Source: Akebia trifoliata (Eukaryota > Streptophyta > Magnoliopsida > Ranunculales > Lardizabalaceae). From it: 64,000 nucleotides of DNA. The notes under the pieces are model-generated. The model searched no databases. It saw only the letters and a list, made by a program, of their open reading frames with translations, and was not told the DNA's origin. The stretch lies in contig CM030717.1 of NCBI GenBank assembly GCA_017979445.1, positions 15,921,288 to 15,985,287 on the forward strand, written 5' to 3'. A program made the position numbers and the translations under genes. This document shows, in pieces, positions 1-11,300 of this stretch; position 1 is the first letter of the stretch, and each line of letters starts with the position of its first letter.

Positions 1-1
1 G

Positions 2-226
2 TCATATGCATCTCTTCTCCCTCGGTTAAAAGGGTTTGAAGATCACACGCAAGGAGGATCTTCAGAATATGGGATTAAATCTGAATTTCTGGAGGCAGAA
101 GACTACATGATCTACAACCCTACACCTATAACGTTTCCCGGTGGTGATGCAGGGCCCATTCCACATGTTTCTACTCAGTTTACACCTGATATCAATGCTA
201 CTGTTTCTTACTCAAAAGAAACATGA
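2..226 (+). CDS. C-terminal exon of an unidentified plant protein (5' end outside window)
   Basis: An uninterrupted frame runs from base 2 to a TGA at 224-226, giving 74 codons with no stop and no splice acceptor that must be used. The peptide is well mixed, not low complexity. It contains EFLEAEDYMIYNP and ITFPGGDAGPIPHVSTQF and ends VSYSKET. The composition (acidic, aromatic, proline and glycine) is that of a real coding exon rather than the AT-rich spacer that follows. I do not recognise the family. The start of the exon and the rest of the gene lie left of the window. A chance frame is the alternative. Confidence 0.55.
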   Translation, partial: SYASLLPRLKGFEDHTQGGSSEYGIKSEFLEAEDYMIYNPTPITFPGGDAGPIPHVSTQFTPDINATVSYSKET

Positions 227-675
227 GTATGGTTGTCTACTCTACTGGTGTTCTTGTAACATAATATGTTGTACTACCATCTCTTGCTTTGTTCCTCTCA
301 ACAATTTAATTTTTAAAACCATGTGCAGCACATATACAGAAGAAAGTAGGCCATCTTAGGTTCTACACAACAAGGATCCTACCCACTATTGCAAACCCTA
401 ACAGATCAAAAAGATGATAAACCATATAAATATGCTGCAAAGAGTTTTTAAGATATACAAATAATCAAAGCATATTGCAGCCAAACCAAGATCATCTGGT
501 GTGATGGAAATTCACACCATGCCAAAATGTATAAGTTTCGAGTCATACATCTTAAGGTTCTTATAGTAAAACTTAAAAACAAAATTCACGGTTTAATGAT
601 ATCTCTAGATACTAAAATTTATTACCTAATTCCTAAAAAAAAAAAAAAAGGTCATTAACCAACAATTATATCAAA
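227..675. other. 3' flank of the first exon, no gene seen
   Basis: AT-rich sequence that would include the 3' UTR of the gene ending at 226. A 72-aa frame at 141-359 overlaps that exon in another frame and looks accidental. There is an A-run near 637-651. Nothing else is recognisable. Confidence 0.4.
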
Positions 676-984
676 AGTAGTGAACTCGACAGTAAATAAA
701 AGGCGTCAAGTTCGACAATAAATAAAAAGTGGTGAACTCAACATTAAATAATAGTGAGTTTGACACTAAAAATTGTGAACTCGACACTAAATAAAAAAGT
801 GTCGAGTTTGACAGTAATAAAAAGTGGTGAACTCAACAGTACATAAAAAAGCGGTGAGTTTGCCAGTAACGAGGGACCACCAAGAAAGAAAAAGTTTACT
901 AAATGTCCTATCAAACTACCGCACAAAACTAAGGGACTATTTAGAAAGAAACCCTTCTGCGAGAGTCCTTTAAGTAATTTGTCC
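676..984. mobile_element. Truncated copy of a TIR element family (full copy at 14806-15583)
   Basis: Its right end, read on the other strand, starts GGACAAATTACTTAAAGGAC and matches both termini of the element at 14806-15583. It also shares the internal minisatellite of about 26 bp (GTGGTGAACTCGACAGTAAA and variants, alternating orientation). The left terminus is missing, so this is a 5'-truncated non-autonomous DNA transposon copy. No coding sequence. Confidence 0.6.
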
Positions 985-1759
985 TTAAAACTAATTTAAA
1001 CAGACCCTTTTGGTAAATTGGACAATCATCACCATCAAAGCCTTACCCCAAATCCAGCAAAAATTTGGGATTGGCTAAATGAATATTATTCCTCCATTCA
1101 ATTCTATCAAGTCATGTCTTCTCTTTATTGAAAGGGATTCTCTTAATCATAATTCTCAATCAAAACTTTATTTGTGTCTGTCATACACCTCACCTCGCTC
1201 TTTCATTGTCTTGACTTGCATACTCCAATTGGGACTGTGATCAGCTTACGTGAAAGATGTCCAAACCATCAAAATGGAACTTCTCATTAAGTTCCTTGGA
1301 TTGAACTAGACAGGACTCAACTCGATCCAAACTTCCTCAGGTTAAATCAAAGAAGAAATCTAGTTAATTATATATGGATCCAACTGTACACATTATTTTT
1401 ACATTGCTATACAATTTCACCATTTGCTTCCAGCAGTGCCACAGTGGCGATGGATCGGGGGCAGCACTAAATGCTTTAATTCCAATTTGAATGTACAAAA
1501 CGAAGAATTTCTTGTGAGATATGTATCCCCAGCCACATTAGTTATAGATAACAGCAAAGTGAGCACGTTAACAACAATACCAAGATTTGAGCCATAGAAA
1601 GGGGGAAAGCAATGAAACGAATGGAGCCAAGCAAAGCCCTCCTTCAAAAAAGTTGGTTGTATTCTTCATTTGAGGGGAGCACTCTCGCATGAGCCACCGT
1701 TACTTAAAACTATCAAGTTTTTCATAATGGTTAGGAAGAAAGCAATATGGAAAATCCTA
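985..1759. other. Spacer with a SINE-like motif at about 1025-1120
   Basis: No gene is supported. The stretch near 1025-1120 (CATCAAAGCCTTACCCCAAA, then a TTGGGATTGGCTA-like motif and CATTCAATTCTATCAAG) recurs in diverged form at about 5410-5495. This CCTTA...CCCAA...GGCTA arrangement resembles the conserved part of plant SINE-type dispersed repeats. A 76-aa frame at 1417-1647 (- strand) has no recognisable features. Confidence 0.35.
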
Positions 1760-1909
1760 GGGGGACTTTGTTTTTCACTGTATTTCACACTGCATTGATG
1801 TGGAGGCCATAGATGTGTTTCCTAGAGATACGAATGAAAAGCATCTATGATTATGTGCATACCTCCTCATCAGTGCAGTGTGAAACACAGTGAAAAATGA
1901 AGTTCCCCC
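1760..1909. repeat. 150-bp foldback hairpin
   Basis: The left arm begins GGGGGACTTTGTTTTTCACT. The right arm ends in its near-perfect reverse complement (AGTGAAAAATGAAGTTCCCCC side), with complementarity extending through TTTCACACTGCA and GATGTGGAGG/CCTCCTCATC. The arms are about 60-65 nt around a loop of about 20-25 nt. It is non-coding. Either a small palindromic MITE or a hairpin-RNA locus. No target-site duplication was found. Confidence 0.65.
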
Positions 1910-2827
1910 AGCATGACTCAATCAATATATATGTCAGGAAATACATTTCTTTGTCTTTAAAAGTAGGAGTGATGTTCAAAACTGAGACGGGGTGGGTTCG
2001 AAGGACAAAATGAAATGTGGATAAGGTGTTTTTGGAGGAAAAAAAAATGGGCTACGATGCATTTGTAGAAAGAAATGGATAGATAACAAAATAGATGCAT
2101 TTGTAGAATAATTATCTTTCTGGTGTACGAAATAACATTTCGTAAAACTGATCTCATTAAAACAGGCTTTACAAATCTGGAAAGAAAAAAAAGAGAGAAC
2201 ACACTGTAAAAGAGAGTTAAAATGGTAAATGAGTCGTCTTCAATCTACAAAAGTACAAACACGGGTGAAGAGTAGAAAGCTGCATGAAAGACTCTCCTAC
2301 AGAACATAAAAGATTTTTTCTTCGTTGTTTTTACCAGGCATAAAACAAGATGATTTTGAGAAAAGGGAGATAAAAAACTCCATCATCTTGCTGGAATAGA
2401 AAAATAAACATGCTAGCAATAAATCACATTTATGCGGTAGGAAGAAGAAGAAAAAATCTCAAAGAAATGATATGTAAGCTAGACATCCAAACAAAACATG
2501 CTACCTTGGAAGAAACACGATGAGCCCCAATTGCCGAAGTTGGAAAAATAGATCAAGAATTGGAAACCATGGATTGATAAAATGATTTGACTGATAACGT
2601 TCTATTCTGACTCCATGAACAGCTTAGACCTATGGTCGGGTATTTGCCATCAAATCATAGGTTAGACTGTCCATTTCCAAAATAGGATGAAAACCAACAC
2701 CACTTCATGGAGCAAATCTAGTAAGGTTAACCTTCTACACTTTACAATGGGGATCCACCCTTCAATAAATCATTGTCATATTTTACATGCATATATAAGA
2801 ATTTCCAGGAAAGAATCTACATATTAC
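1910..2827. other. Gene-free spacer
   Basis: AT-rich, with no exon, repeat or structured element recognised on either strand. The last exon expected for the UPF0183-like fragment just to the right was searched for here by eye and not found. Confidence 0.4.
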
Positions 2828-3295
2828 CTTTACTTGCTTCCACTTTGTGCTCGGTGTAATGCATTGCTTAGTAGCATTTCCTTCCTGAAATGGTCCCCCA
2901 ACTGCAAGGGGAAAAGTATCGTATAAATAGACCCATTTTTTGTTTTTAAGAAGTGTAAAGAAAAATAATGATAATAATAATAAATTCATAAAGACTTGCC
3001 ATCTGCATTTTATGTATGAATTGAAGTCTGCCTGTCCAGGAAAGTTGGTGTGCAGAACAAACTTCTTGATCTTATGCTAGTCTACACATTCAACAAGGTA
3101 AGTTGAAAACTTCACAAAGTAGAGTAAGACACACGATATCATGGCAACGAAAACTGTCACTGGAAAAAGAAACAATAGTACCTGTCCATCGAATAATATG
3201 TCCAGACCAAGAGGGAAATAATTATAGAAGTAATCACCGCAGAGAGTTGTCCGGGGCCGAGGGTCTGAAGCAGATTGAATCATTATTTGGTCAAC
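2828..3295 (-). pseudogene. UPF0183 / PHAF1-like (At3g51130-type) gene fragment, three exons
   Basis: Three consecutive - strand exon blocks match the C-terminal half of the conserved UPF0183 protein, related to animal phagosome assembly factor 1. Block 1, 3295-3182 (38 codons), reads VDQIMIQSASDPRPRTTLCG and continues to GLDILFDGQ, flanked by a clean GCAG acceptor and a GT donor. Block 2, 3076-3005, reads HKIKKFVLHTNFPGQADFNS...KC. Block 3, 2901-2828, contains ATKQCITPSTKWKQVK between an AG acceptor and a GT donor. Introns remain, so this is a genomic fragment, not a retrocopy. The upstream exons (most of the protein) and the last exon (the family's GDCGRAAIQ region) are not visible nearby. 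Block 2 lacks a GT donor at the expected boundary (the bases read GA). I infer a decayed or partial copy. Confidence 0.7.
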
Positions 3296-3499
3296 CTGCA
3301 CGACAAACAAAAGTAACCTCTCTTGGGGACATGAAATCCAGGATCTTTTACATTACCTACTGATTCAATGTCATATGAGAGCAAAGCAACAAATATGTAT
3401 ATATTTCACATGCCATAAATCCACCTTTTAAATAACAATGTATGGATATACTAATTTGGATTTATAGCAACTCCTACATGATCAAGACCCTTTTGGGGG

Positions 3500-4250
3500 A
3501 AAATGGCTATGGACGTTAGTTAGAAGCATGAAAGCTTGTGGAGGAAGGTTACAGACCGCAAATTTGGGAACATACTTAGAATGGGAACAATCCCTCCACT
3601 TTGTTCGGGACATGGTATGGGAAGGTTTTTCTTCTTTAAGTATCAAAAAAATGTTACTAGAGAGTTATTGGCATGTTATAGCTTTAAGGTGGATTCATGC
3701 AACTCGGTTGCGTTTTTGGGAGGGCTGATGCTGTGATGTGTCCTCATTGAATGAAGATTTTCTACTATTTATGAAATTTTCAAAGTTCAAAGGTGTCCTA
3801 GTCAAAGATTGTACCGTCTCCAACAAAATTATAATGTAGGATGGAATTTGGGTTTTAAGAGAAGCCTAAATAATTGGGAGGTCGGTATAGTTACAAGTCG
3901 TTTGGGCTTACTGGAGTTTAAGCACAAGAAGGAAAGGAGAATATGGACCAAGGGCCCGACCCGAGTGCTAATTTCCTTGTTAAATCGTTCTTCATGAGAT
4001 TATTTATGGCATTGTGGGTTGCTTTCCTTTTAAAGATGATATGGTGATCACAAGTTCTCTAAGGTGGCATTTTCTTTGGACTGCGATGTTAAACAAGATT
4101 CTTACAATGTCCCTATCATAAACGAAGGCTCTACAATCCCCATCATGTACTAGCAAGGAAATGATCTTTGTATCCTTCATTCTGCACAGGTTACTTTCTT
4201 TTAGTTGTCCAACGTTAGATGGATCATTTCCAAATTGGTTCATGACCCGA
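3500..4250 (+). mobile_element. L1-type LINE relic, 3' end of ORF2
   Basis: In mixed frames the + strand reads like the region after the reverse transcriptase of plant L1 elements. LWRKVTDRKFGN is followed by a tryptophan-rich stretch, then WNLGFKRSLNNWEV, and near 4060-4110 KVAFFLWTAMLNKIL, matching the usual K-V-SFF-W-A...ILT block before the zinc-knuckle region. Several frameshifts and stops interrupt it. No poly-A tail or target duplication was identified. Assignment is by motif order only. Confidence 0.55.
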
Positions 4251-6289
4251 AGTGCCAGCTTAGCTAAGTGGTGTTGACAAACCAGTTACCTCTAAAGACT
4301 CATCTGATGGGAAAGGTGCATCTATGTATATAAGAGAAATAAAGTTGTAAATGTCCAAAAATTCATGAGGTGCACAGATTTTCTTTTCAAGAAAAATACA
4401 ATAATTTTCGAAAAATACAATAATTTTCTAAAAATTAATCATTGTAGAAATAAATTTAAAAAATGACTAAAATAAGCATGTTAGCTCTTTTGTTGTGATT
4501 ATTTACCTTAATAAGCTACATTTTAGAGCCAAACACCTGATATAGATATATATCTAATGTCATCAATGCATCAACAACATGACTCAACATTTTAAAAGCA
4601 TATATAATAAACTAAATTAGGTACTTTCGAGCCAAACACCTGAAATATAGTGTCATCAATGCATCATTAACATGGTTCAACACTTAATACAAAAAATTCA
4701 TAAACCAAATTATGGCTTGAATCATTAAATTTGTGGTAAGTTCCTAGGCTTACCACTAATTCAATTGTCAGGGCAGCTGGATAATACCATAGATACTTCT
4801 TGGATTTCAGGAATGTCGACTAAGTGACCAGTGAGCAATCAGTCAACTCAGCAGGCTTAGCGAGGATTTGCCACCTCACACTTTAGTTGCTCGGTTATTT
4901 GATGTAAACTCCAGATTTTCATTAACAAATTTTAAACTAATTGATTCCTTCCACATTTTTTTTCTTTGGGGGGGGGGGGGGGGGGGGGGGGACACAGGAT
5001 TTCAGGTTATTGTTAGGGGAAAACATTTCAAGATAAATTAGAAAATACACATGACCATGGGGTATTTCAAATTCAAATATAACTGAACTGAAGAGTGCAG
5101 TTTTTTTCAGGATAAGTAATTGGGTACTCACAAAGGAAACATGGAACCTACATGTGGGAAGGTCACATGGTGCATTTAACAAACTTCTATAACAAAGACC
5201 AAAAGATCTAATACATAACAAGTTCTTAATTAATTATAGAAATAACAAATTTTTAGTTCCCATTACATTTGTGAATATTCTGCTTTACACATTTGTATGG
5301 GCTTTGTGATATGCTTGGGTAAGTTGGCAATATCAAGTATTTTGCGGTAGGTCAAGTGTTTGACATCATTAGAACATCAACACATCCTCATTGTCGATAT
5401 TAAATACATGATCATATCATCATCATCGTCTATGCCTTAGCCCAAATATTTAGGTCAGCAACATGTATTTACTTTCGTCATTCAATTCTATCAAGTGATT
5501 CATTTTAATGCAAGAGTTCATCTGATATATAAAACACCCACTCATTAGGAGTTCTTGCTATGTCTTGAAAATGGACTTCCCAAGATTTCTCCTACAAATC
5601 TACCCTTCTGGATATCTTAGGTAGGTATAAAGAAAATAAGGTTTACTAGACAAATTACAAGCCATGAAGTGAAATGAGATTATCGAAATCTTGATAACAG
5701 ATGCCATGTTAAAATGGAGATTTGGGGTTTTGATAGGTTTCAAAAACTTGAAAAAGACAAGCATCACTGGAGATTTATCAATAATTTTCAACAGCTTGTA
5801 ATCTCAACTAGTTCACACATGAGTCTCATTGTGCTCTATGGATAAACTAAGAAGAACCTTTTGGACAGATAAGATTTAAGTTTTCTGTCCAGAAACATTT
5901 GCCATTTAAAGTAAGTAGGAAATGCACTACTATTAGTTGTGGAAAAAAGCGGAAAAGGTTCTTCGAGCCACCTTGATGAGTGTCCCGAAATACTGAATTA
6001 TACGCACGTTTTTCGGATATTCATCTTGATTTTTTCCCTATTTCTCTGTATTAAGGTAATAATCATAATAAGCCTCGAAACATCATGTTGCATGTTATTA
6101 AATAATAATTAAGCTTAATTATACATAAATAAATTCATTTACTAGATAAATCTGATTACGTGTGTTTATGTTTATTATTACTAGATGATGGGGTTGAAAT
6201 TGAAGAAGGAAAAGAATACGAAGTGATAAAATGACTCCTATCTTCTCCTTCGCCAACCTTAATTTCTGATATCTCATATAGAACCTTCC
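4251..6289. other. Gene-free spacer with a local duplication
   Basis: No gene recognised. A diverged tandem duplication of about 100 bp lies at about 4525-4720: both halves contain GAGCCAAACACCTGA and GTCATCAATGCATCA. A SINE-like motif lies at about 5410-5495, related to the one near 1025-1120. Frames here, including the 94-aa frame at 4937-5221, look accidental. Confidence 0.4.
4968..4991 (+). repeat. Poly-G tract, 24 G
   Basis: A run of 24 consecutive G residues preceded by a T-rich stretch. Such a run can form G-quadruplex structures and is prone to length error in sequencing. Confidence 0.9.
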
Positions 6290-6639
6290 CTTCTTTTCTT
6301 TTTTTCTTAGTCCTCAATTGTTCAAAATCAAATAATCCATGAGAATTCAAAGACAAAACACGATCACCACCTTTCCTACAACCATAAATCTCAAAGGGAT
6401 CATGTCGAAAAACGACTTCATAGCCATCATATAAAAAATCGAAAAAGAAACACACAATCACCATCAATTACCTCATTCGAAATCCTTTGCAACCAAAGCT
6501 TCTGTTCATTGAATTCAGGTAAAATCATATCAGGGACTTCAAATCGCTTCTTCGATAGATCTAAGCTTAGATCTTCATCGATCTTGATCCTCAAAATCGA
6601 ATCTTGATAAACTGATAACCTAAGAATTAAGGGTTGCAA
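6290..6639 (-). pseudogene. Glucosidase II alpha-subunit (PSL5/RSW3-like) N-terminal fragment
   Basis: Read on the - strand, the first part gives LRLSVYQDSILRIKIDED and FEVPDMILPEF...KLWLQR. After a one-base break near 6440 it continues YDGYEVVFRHDPFEIYG and RVLSLNSHGLFDFEQLR. In this order these are conserved N-terminal blocks of the ER alpha-glucosidase II alpha subunit (GH31), which trims glucose from N-glycans. The catalytic GH31 barrel is absent and the frame is broken in a T-run, so this is a gene fragment. After FEQLR the sequence (to about 6156) no longer matches. How it arrived (capture by a transposon or segmental duplication) is not shown. Confidence 0.65.
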
Positions 6640-6654
6640 CCAGTGCCCTCGATC

Positions 6655-7990
6655 TATATGTATAGATCTGATTTTACAATTTTGGGAGTCGCCACCTAAT
6701 TTTATGATCTAGGAATCAAATATGACTTTAAACAGATAAAGAACACTAAGCTACAAATATATTATGGGTACGAGGATCAGGTTACGGGAATGAAAGGTAT
6801 TATGTACTAATCTCAGCTGGCGAAAGTCGGTCTCTACTCCTATCAAATATTTACATTGTAAAAAGGAACTAAATCAAAAAAAAATTTATCTTTTCTTTTA
6901 CCTAAGTGATTACGATGATCAATTCCCTTAGTAACTGGCAGTGAATGTTTCTCATGTGAATCTTCTCACTTTATCTTTGTTTTTAGATCCACTTTCAATC
7001 TTAGTAATGAGACTTTCTTCTTCTATATTTAGATGTTTTTATGGATTTTTGTAGTATTTTTAAGATTTTTAGGTTGAAAGTTAAGGCTTGAAAGTTAGGT
7101 ATTGACATAAGACTCTAGATTTAAGATTTTAAGAAGATTTTGGAGTATTTTTAACCTTTATTTTCTAGGATTTCTCTTGAGCTACGAAATAGGTAGTGGA
7201 AGCCCATTTTTAAAGTGCTTTGGTAATAAGATTAGGGTTTGATTAGGTCTCATAGAGATAAGGTATATATCTTTAATTAATTATTAAGTGGTTTAGATTA
7301 ATTTTTAATTAGTTTGTATTTTAATTTTGATTTTTTTGACTTACGTAGAATGAATTTTTTAAATTTTGGAGAACCCCTAAATGGAGGGTTCTTTATTAAA
7401 TTATTCTGAATTCTTTAGGATCCCCTGTGGAGGGTTATTTATTAAATATCATGTGAGCCCCACTTGAATTAATAAACCAACACTTAAAATTTCGTCAATG
7501 GACTTAATTAATTGAATTTATTTATTCAAAAATTTTAATTTGATTTATTAAGATTTCACTTTACATTAATTAATATTTTAATTATTAGTTTCAAATTTTT
7601 GAATTTGAAGATTAGAAAATTATAGTTTTGCCCTCAAAAAAGACTTTTACGTTGGGATGTTGTTTTTGACGTTTTGGAATCAATTTTTCGTAAGGAATTC
7701 AATACGAGTATTGATTTGTGTCATTTATGGGTTTTTGGTGTGAAATGATAGTGGATCCTAGAGGGGTATTTTGGTAATTTGATTATTTTTTAATGATTTT
7801 TCTCGTAAAATTTATTTTTGTCTCAAAATGATGATTTCTATGTTTTGGGCCATATTTTCTTAGCATAGCATGATTTTTAAAGTTTGTTTGCTTGAAATAT
7901 CTCATTTGAGCTTTGAAAACACATCTAATAACAAATAAAACTTTAGAATATTCATCCATTATCGGGAACTATCGCAATCGAGTTGACAAG
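6655..7990 (-). mobile_element. Probable Tat-type LTR remnant, reverse orientation
   Basis: Near 6685-6710 the sequence reads TTTGGGAGTCGCCACCTAAT, followed by a GGTTACGGGAATGAAAGGTA-like block. In reverse this corresponds to the end of Tat LTRs such as the one at 19770-21450 (GGTGGCGACTCC...; accumulation of CACCTTCCCTACTCC upstream). A diverged short duplication around TGGAGGGTTCTTTATTAAAT lies at 7380-7450. No coding sequence and no clear second end. The limits are guesses. Confidence 0.35.
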
Positions 7991-8019
7991 TAGATTAATC
8001 AGGCGAGTGCAAAAATGAG

Positions 8020-9420
8020 ATGTTTACAGATGGTACCCTAAATAAATATAAAGTCAGATTAGTAGCAAAAGATTTTACTCAACAACCCGATGTATACTTT
8101 GTCGATACATATTCGTTAGTGAGGAAATTCACATCTATAAGGATTTTTATGGTCATAATAACTTACTTAGATTTAGAATTACATCAATTAGATGTCAAAA
8201 CAAATTTTCTTAATGGAGAACTAAAAGTAGATATCTACATGAACCAACCTGAAGATTTTCAAGTAAAAGGAAATGAGAAGAAAGTCTATATGTTAAAATG
8301 ATCTTTACATGGACTTAAACAATCCGCTAGACAATGTTATTTGAAATTTCACCAGGCTATCATAAATTTGGGATATCAAGTAAGTCTCTTCGATCACTGT
8401 GCATATATCTTTAAAAATCAAGGTAAAATTACCATTTAATATCTTAATGTAAATAATATACTATTACCATTGAATTGCCTAAAAATGCTAAAATATACAA
8501 AAGAATATCTAAGATCCAAATTCAAAATAATAGATATAGGTAAAGCCACTTATATACTTTGGATTAAAGTTTCTACAAATAGAAATGCAAAGTTATTATT
8601 TTTGGATTAAGAAAGATATTTGTTAAATGTGCTTGAAAAATTCAACATGAAAAATTACAAAATTTGTGCACACCTGTTTGTAAAGATATAAGATTAGATG
8701 AATCTGTGTCCAACCATAAAAGTAAGATATAGGAAATGATGAACATTTCGGATGCTCATCAAGCTGTGGGAAGTCTTATGTATGCAATGACTAATACAAG
8801 ACTTGACATTTATCTTGTAGTAGGACTTGTAAGTTGTTACCAGTCTAATCCTCATAAAATACATTAACAAATGACCAAAGAAGGCACACTAAATTTGAAA
8901 CTAACTTTCAGATTAGGAGGTCTAGTGATTATAGGATACACATACTCCAATTTGGCTAGAGATATTGATAGTGGAAAATCCACAAGTGGTCATGTATTCA
9001 TGTTCGAAGGAATAATTGTTTCTTGATTGAGTAAGAAATAAGAATGTGTAGCAAAATTTACCATAGAAGCCAATTACATATCTTGTAGTACGGTTGTTAG
9101 TATTCCTGTATGGATTAGTCGCTTTGTGGAAAGTCTTCAGTTAGGCATAATTTATAGGCTAGTGAATAGGCTTTGTGATAATATGTCTACTATCTCTTTC
9201 ATAAAAAGTGAAGCTAATAGGTCTACAACAAAACATATTGATCTATATTATCACTATGTTTAGGATATAATGGAAAATGGTGATGTGAAAGCTGATATAT
9301 TCACACTAAAGAGATGGTAGCCGACCCTATGACCAAAGGGTTACCTTTAAAAGAATTTAGAGGACATATAACGACAATGGGATTAAGAAATGCACAATAT
9401 TGTGTTACATGAAGAAAATG
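8020..9420 (+). pseudogene. Ty1/copia reverse transcriptase-RNase H relic
   Basis: A 93-codon block (8020-8301) reads YKVRLVAKDFTQQPDVYFVD then LDVKTNFLNGELKVDIYMNQ, the start of copia reverse transcriptase. It is followed by SLHGLKQSARQ. Further on, with stops and frame changes, come SGKSTSGHVFMFEG and EANYISC (RNase H) and ADPMTKGLPLKEF near 9320, the usual end of copia pol. The YVDD region is not intact. Gag, protease and integrase are not seen to the left, so the copy is 5'-truncated. Confidence 0.8.
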
Positions 9421-9998
9421 GTATAATCAGAAGGACTTTAAGAATGCTTAAAGTGAATGATAAAATACCATTAATTCTATCTGATTTGGGAAAAGTTATT
9501 AGCCAGAGAAAAGATAGAAGCACAAACAAGGATGTCGAGAAATATTGTAGTGTTCATAAGAAGTGTTAATATCCATTTTTTAATAGACACCATGATAAAT
9601 CACTGGATATTTTCTAAGTCGCTTGTTGTATTAAAAGTCATCAAAAAGTATATTAAAGAAAAAACTTCTAATAGACTAGGAGAAGAAGTATTTGATTAAA
9701 ATTTTGAAGCAGGTCTTACATTGTAATAATGTGTTTTGACTGAAGTCGTCATAGTATTTAAGGTATGAATTTTAAAATCCTTAAATGTGGGAATATGATG
9801 TCATTTACTTGAAATAATAAAGTAAAATGAAAACATATTAAATATGATGTAAGGGTATTATAATATGGAACAAGGTGCGATCAGAAAGGGGGAAAAACAT
9901 GCGCACGTAAGTCTATTTGCTATAATCTGATGACAATCTAGGTGTATAGGTTATTAATGACTAGGACAAAATATAGGTATTCCAAAGAAATTCATTAA
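9421..9998 (+). other. 3' non-coding part of the copia relic
   Basis: Lies between the end of the copia pol relic and the polypurine tract at 10461. It is AT-rich without coding features and is interrupted by the MITE at 9999-10431. Confidence 0.45.
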
Positions 9999-10431
9999 GG
10001 TATGTTTGATTGCATATGAAAAATAGGGTGGAAAATCAATTTTCTTGAAAAATGACATTTTTCATGTATTTGATTGCATTTTTCTATGGAAAATCATTTT
10101 TCACCTATATACAAAAGTTGAATTTCACTTTCCCTCACCTCCGTCAACACCACTACCACGTACTCCCCTCTTTCTCCTTATCTTCTTCTTCGTCCCTCAC
10201 CTTCGTCGTCTGCACCATCACCATGTCCTCTCTTGCCTCTCCTCTTCTCGCTCATCTTCTTCTTACTCCTAGTCTTCTTCCTTTTCCTCTTGCTCTTCCT
10301 TTTCTTTTCTTTTTTTTCCTTCTTATTTTTTTAAAGTAACATCAAATAATGGATTCAAGTTTTTCATCCTGATCATTTTTTCACTACTATTTTTCCATGA
10401 ATTTTAATTTTTCACACAATCAAACACATTC
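9999..10431. mobile_element. Tourist-like (PIF/Harbinger) MITE, 433 bp
   Basis: The left end is GGTATGTTTGATTGCATATG. The right end, reverse complemented, is GAATGTGTTTGATTGTGTG. Both ends are flanked by TAA (9996-9998 and 10432-10434), the 3-bp target duplication typical of PIF/Harbinger MITEs. The interior holds a CT-rich strand (10130-10310) whose open frames are compositional artefacts. Confidence 0.75.
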
Positions 10432-10460
10432 TAAATGGAAATATTGTTTTAAGTAGCACC

Positions 10461-11300
10461 AAGTGGGAGTTGTTGGTCCACGCTATTATAGTGCAACTCA
10501 AAACATAGAGATAAATTTTCACACAAGGAGAATGTTAGAAATAAGTTAAACAATTGGTTGGGAGTAACTTAATAAGTTACTCACCACTCATGGGATAATA
10601 CACTAAAGTGATTATAAGTTATTCAAGTAATCAACGCCCAAGGAATTGGTTCCAAAGTCACAAGGCACTGTTTTGGATTTCTCCAAATAGAATGATGATC
10701 AATTCAGTCTTTCCATAGACACCCACTCGGCTATCGGTACCCCTTAGTGCATACACCTCTTAGAAATGTTGGAATCTCTTCATTGTTTAGAAATATGAGA
10801 TGATCCAATAGGATCATATTCTATTCTTTCCTTTAAAATCCAAATCCATCTCTTCATAGTTTATATAATGAAGGAAAATGTGTTTTTTGCATGAAACATA
10901 TTGAAGGGACTTACTATGATTGTTTTGATAATTGCTTACAAATAGGTCTTGTGAAAGAACCCATAATTAATCAAGTTTTCGTCTTTGGTTTCTTTACATT
11001 TTTTTTTTTGCCTTCTCATGAGAGAATTGTAAAAATAAATAAATTATTTTATAACGAGAAATTTGCCACAGATTAGTGTAAGATGTTTGAAGTGAAGGAG
11101 CTTCAAATTCACCAAGATAAGAAGTAATATCTAGTTGCTTCGGAGCTGTGGAGGAAAGGTTTTCAGTTAGATGAGAAATAGCATCTGTTGTGCACATTGG
11201 ACAGGTTGAAGCTACCAAGTGGATGAAATGTCCAGTTGGGAGGGATAGAATGAAGATCCATTTTTATAGAAACCCATTTGAGAGGATGACTCTTAATCCC
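10461..11300 (+). mobile_element. Polypurine tract and probable 3' LTR of the copia relic
   Basis: AAGTGGGAG (10461-10469) followed one base later by TGTTGGTCC (from 10471) is the usual copia arrangement of polypurine tract and 3' LTR start. No second copy of this LTR is in the window and the right limit is not determined. A 74-aa frame at 10994-11218 (- strand, with CPMCTTD) lies inside and has no supported identity. Confidence 0.4.

Noticed and set aside
1417..1647. 76-codon - strand frame with a hydrophobic segment, tested as the missing last exon of the UPF0183-like gene
   Set aside because: None of the three frames shows the family's GDCGRAAIQ or YGYQNVAF blocks.
10045..10339. Serine- and leucine-rich frames
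   Set aside because: CT-rich interior of a Tourist-like MITE with compositional bias only.
10994..11218. 74-codon - strand frame with CPMCTTD as an exon
   Set aside because: No splice sites in place, no recognised family, and it lies inside a probable LTR.
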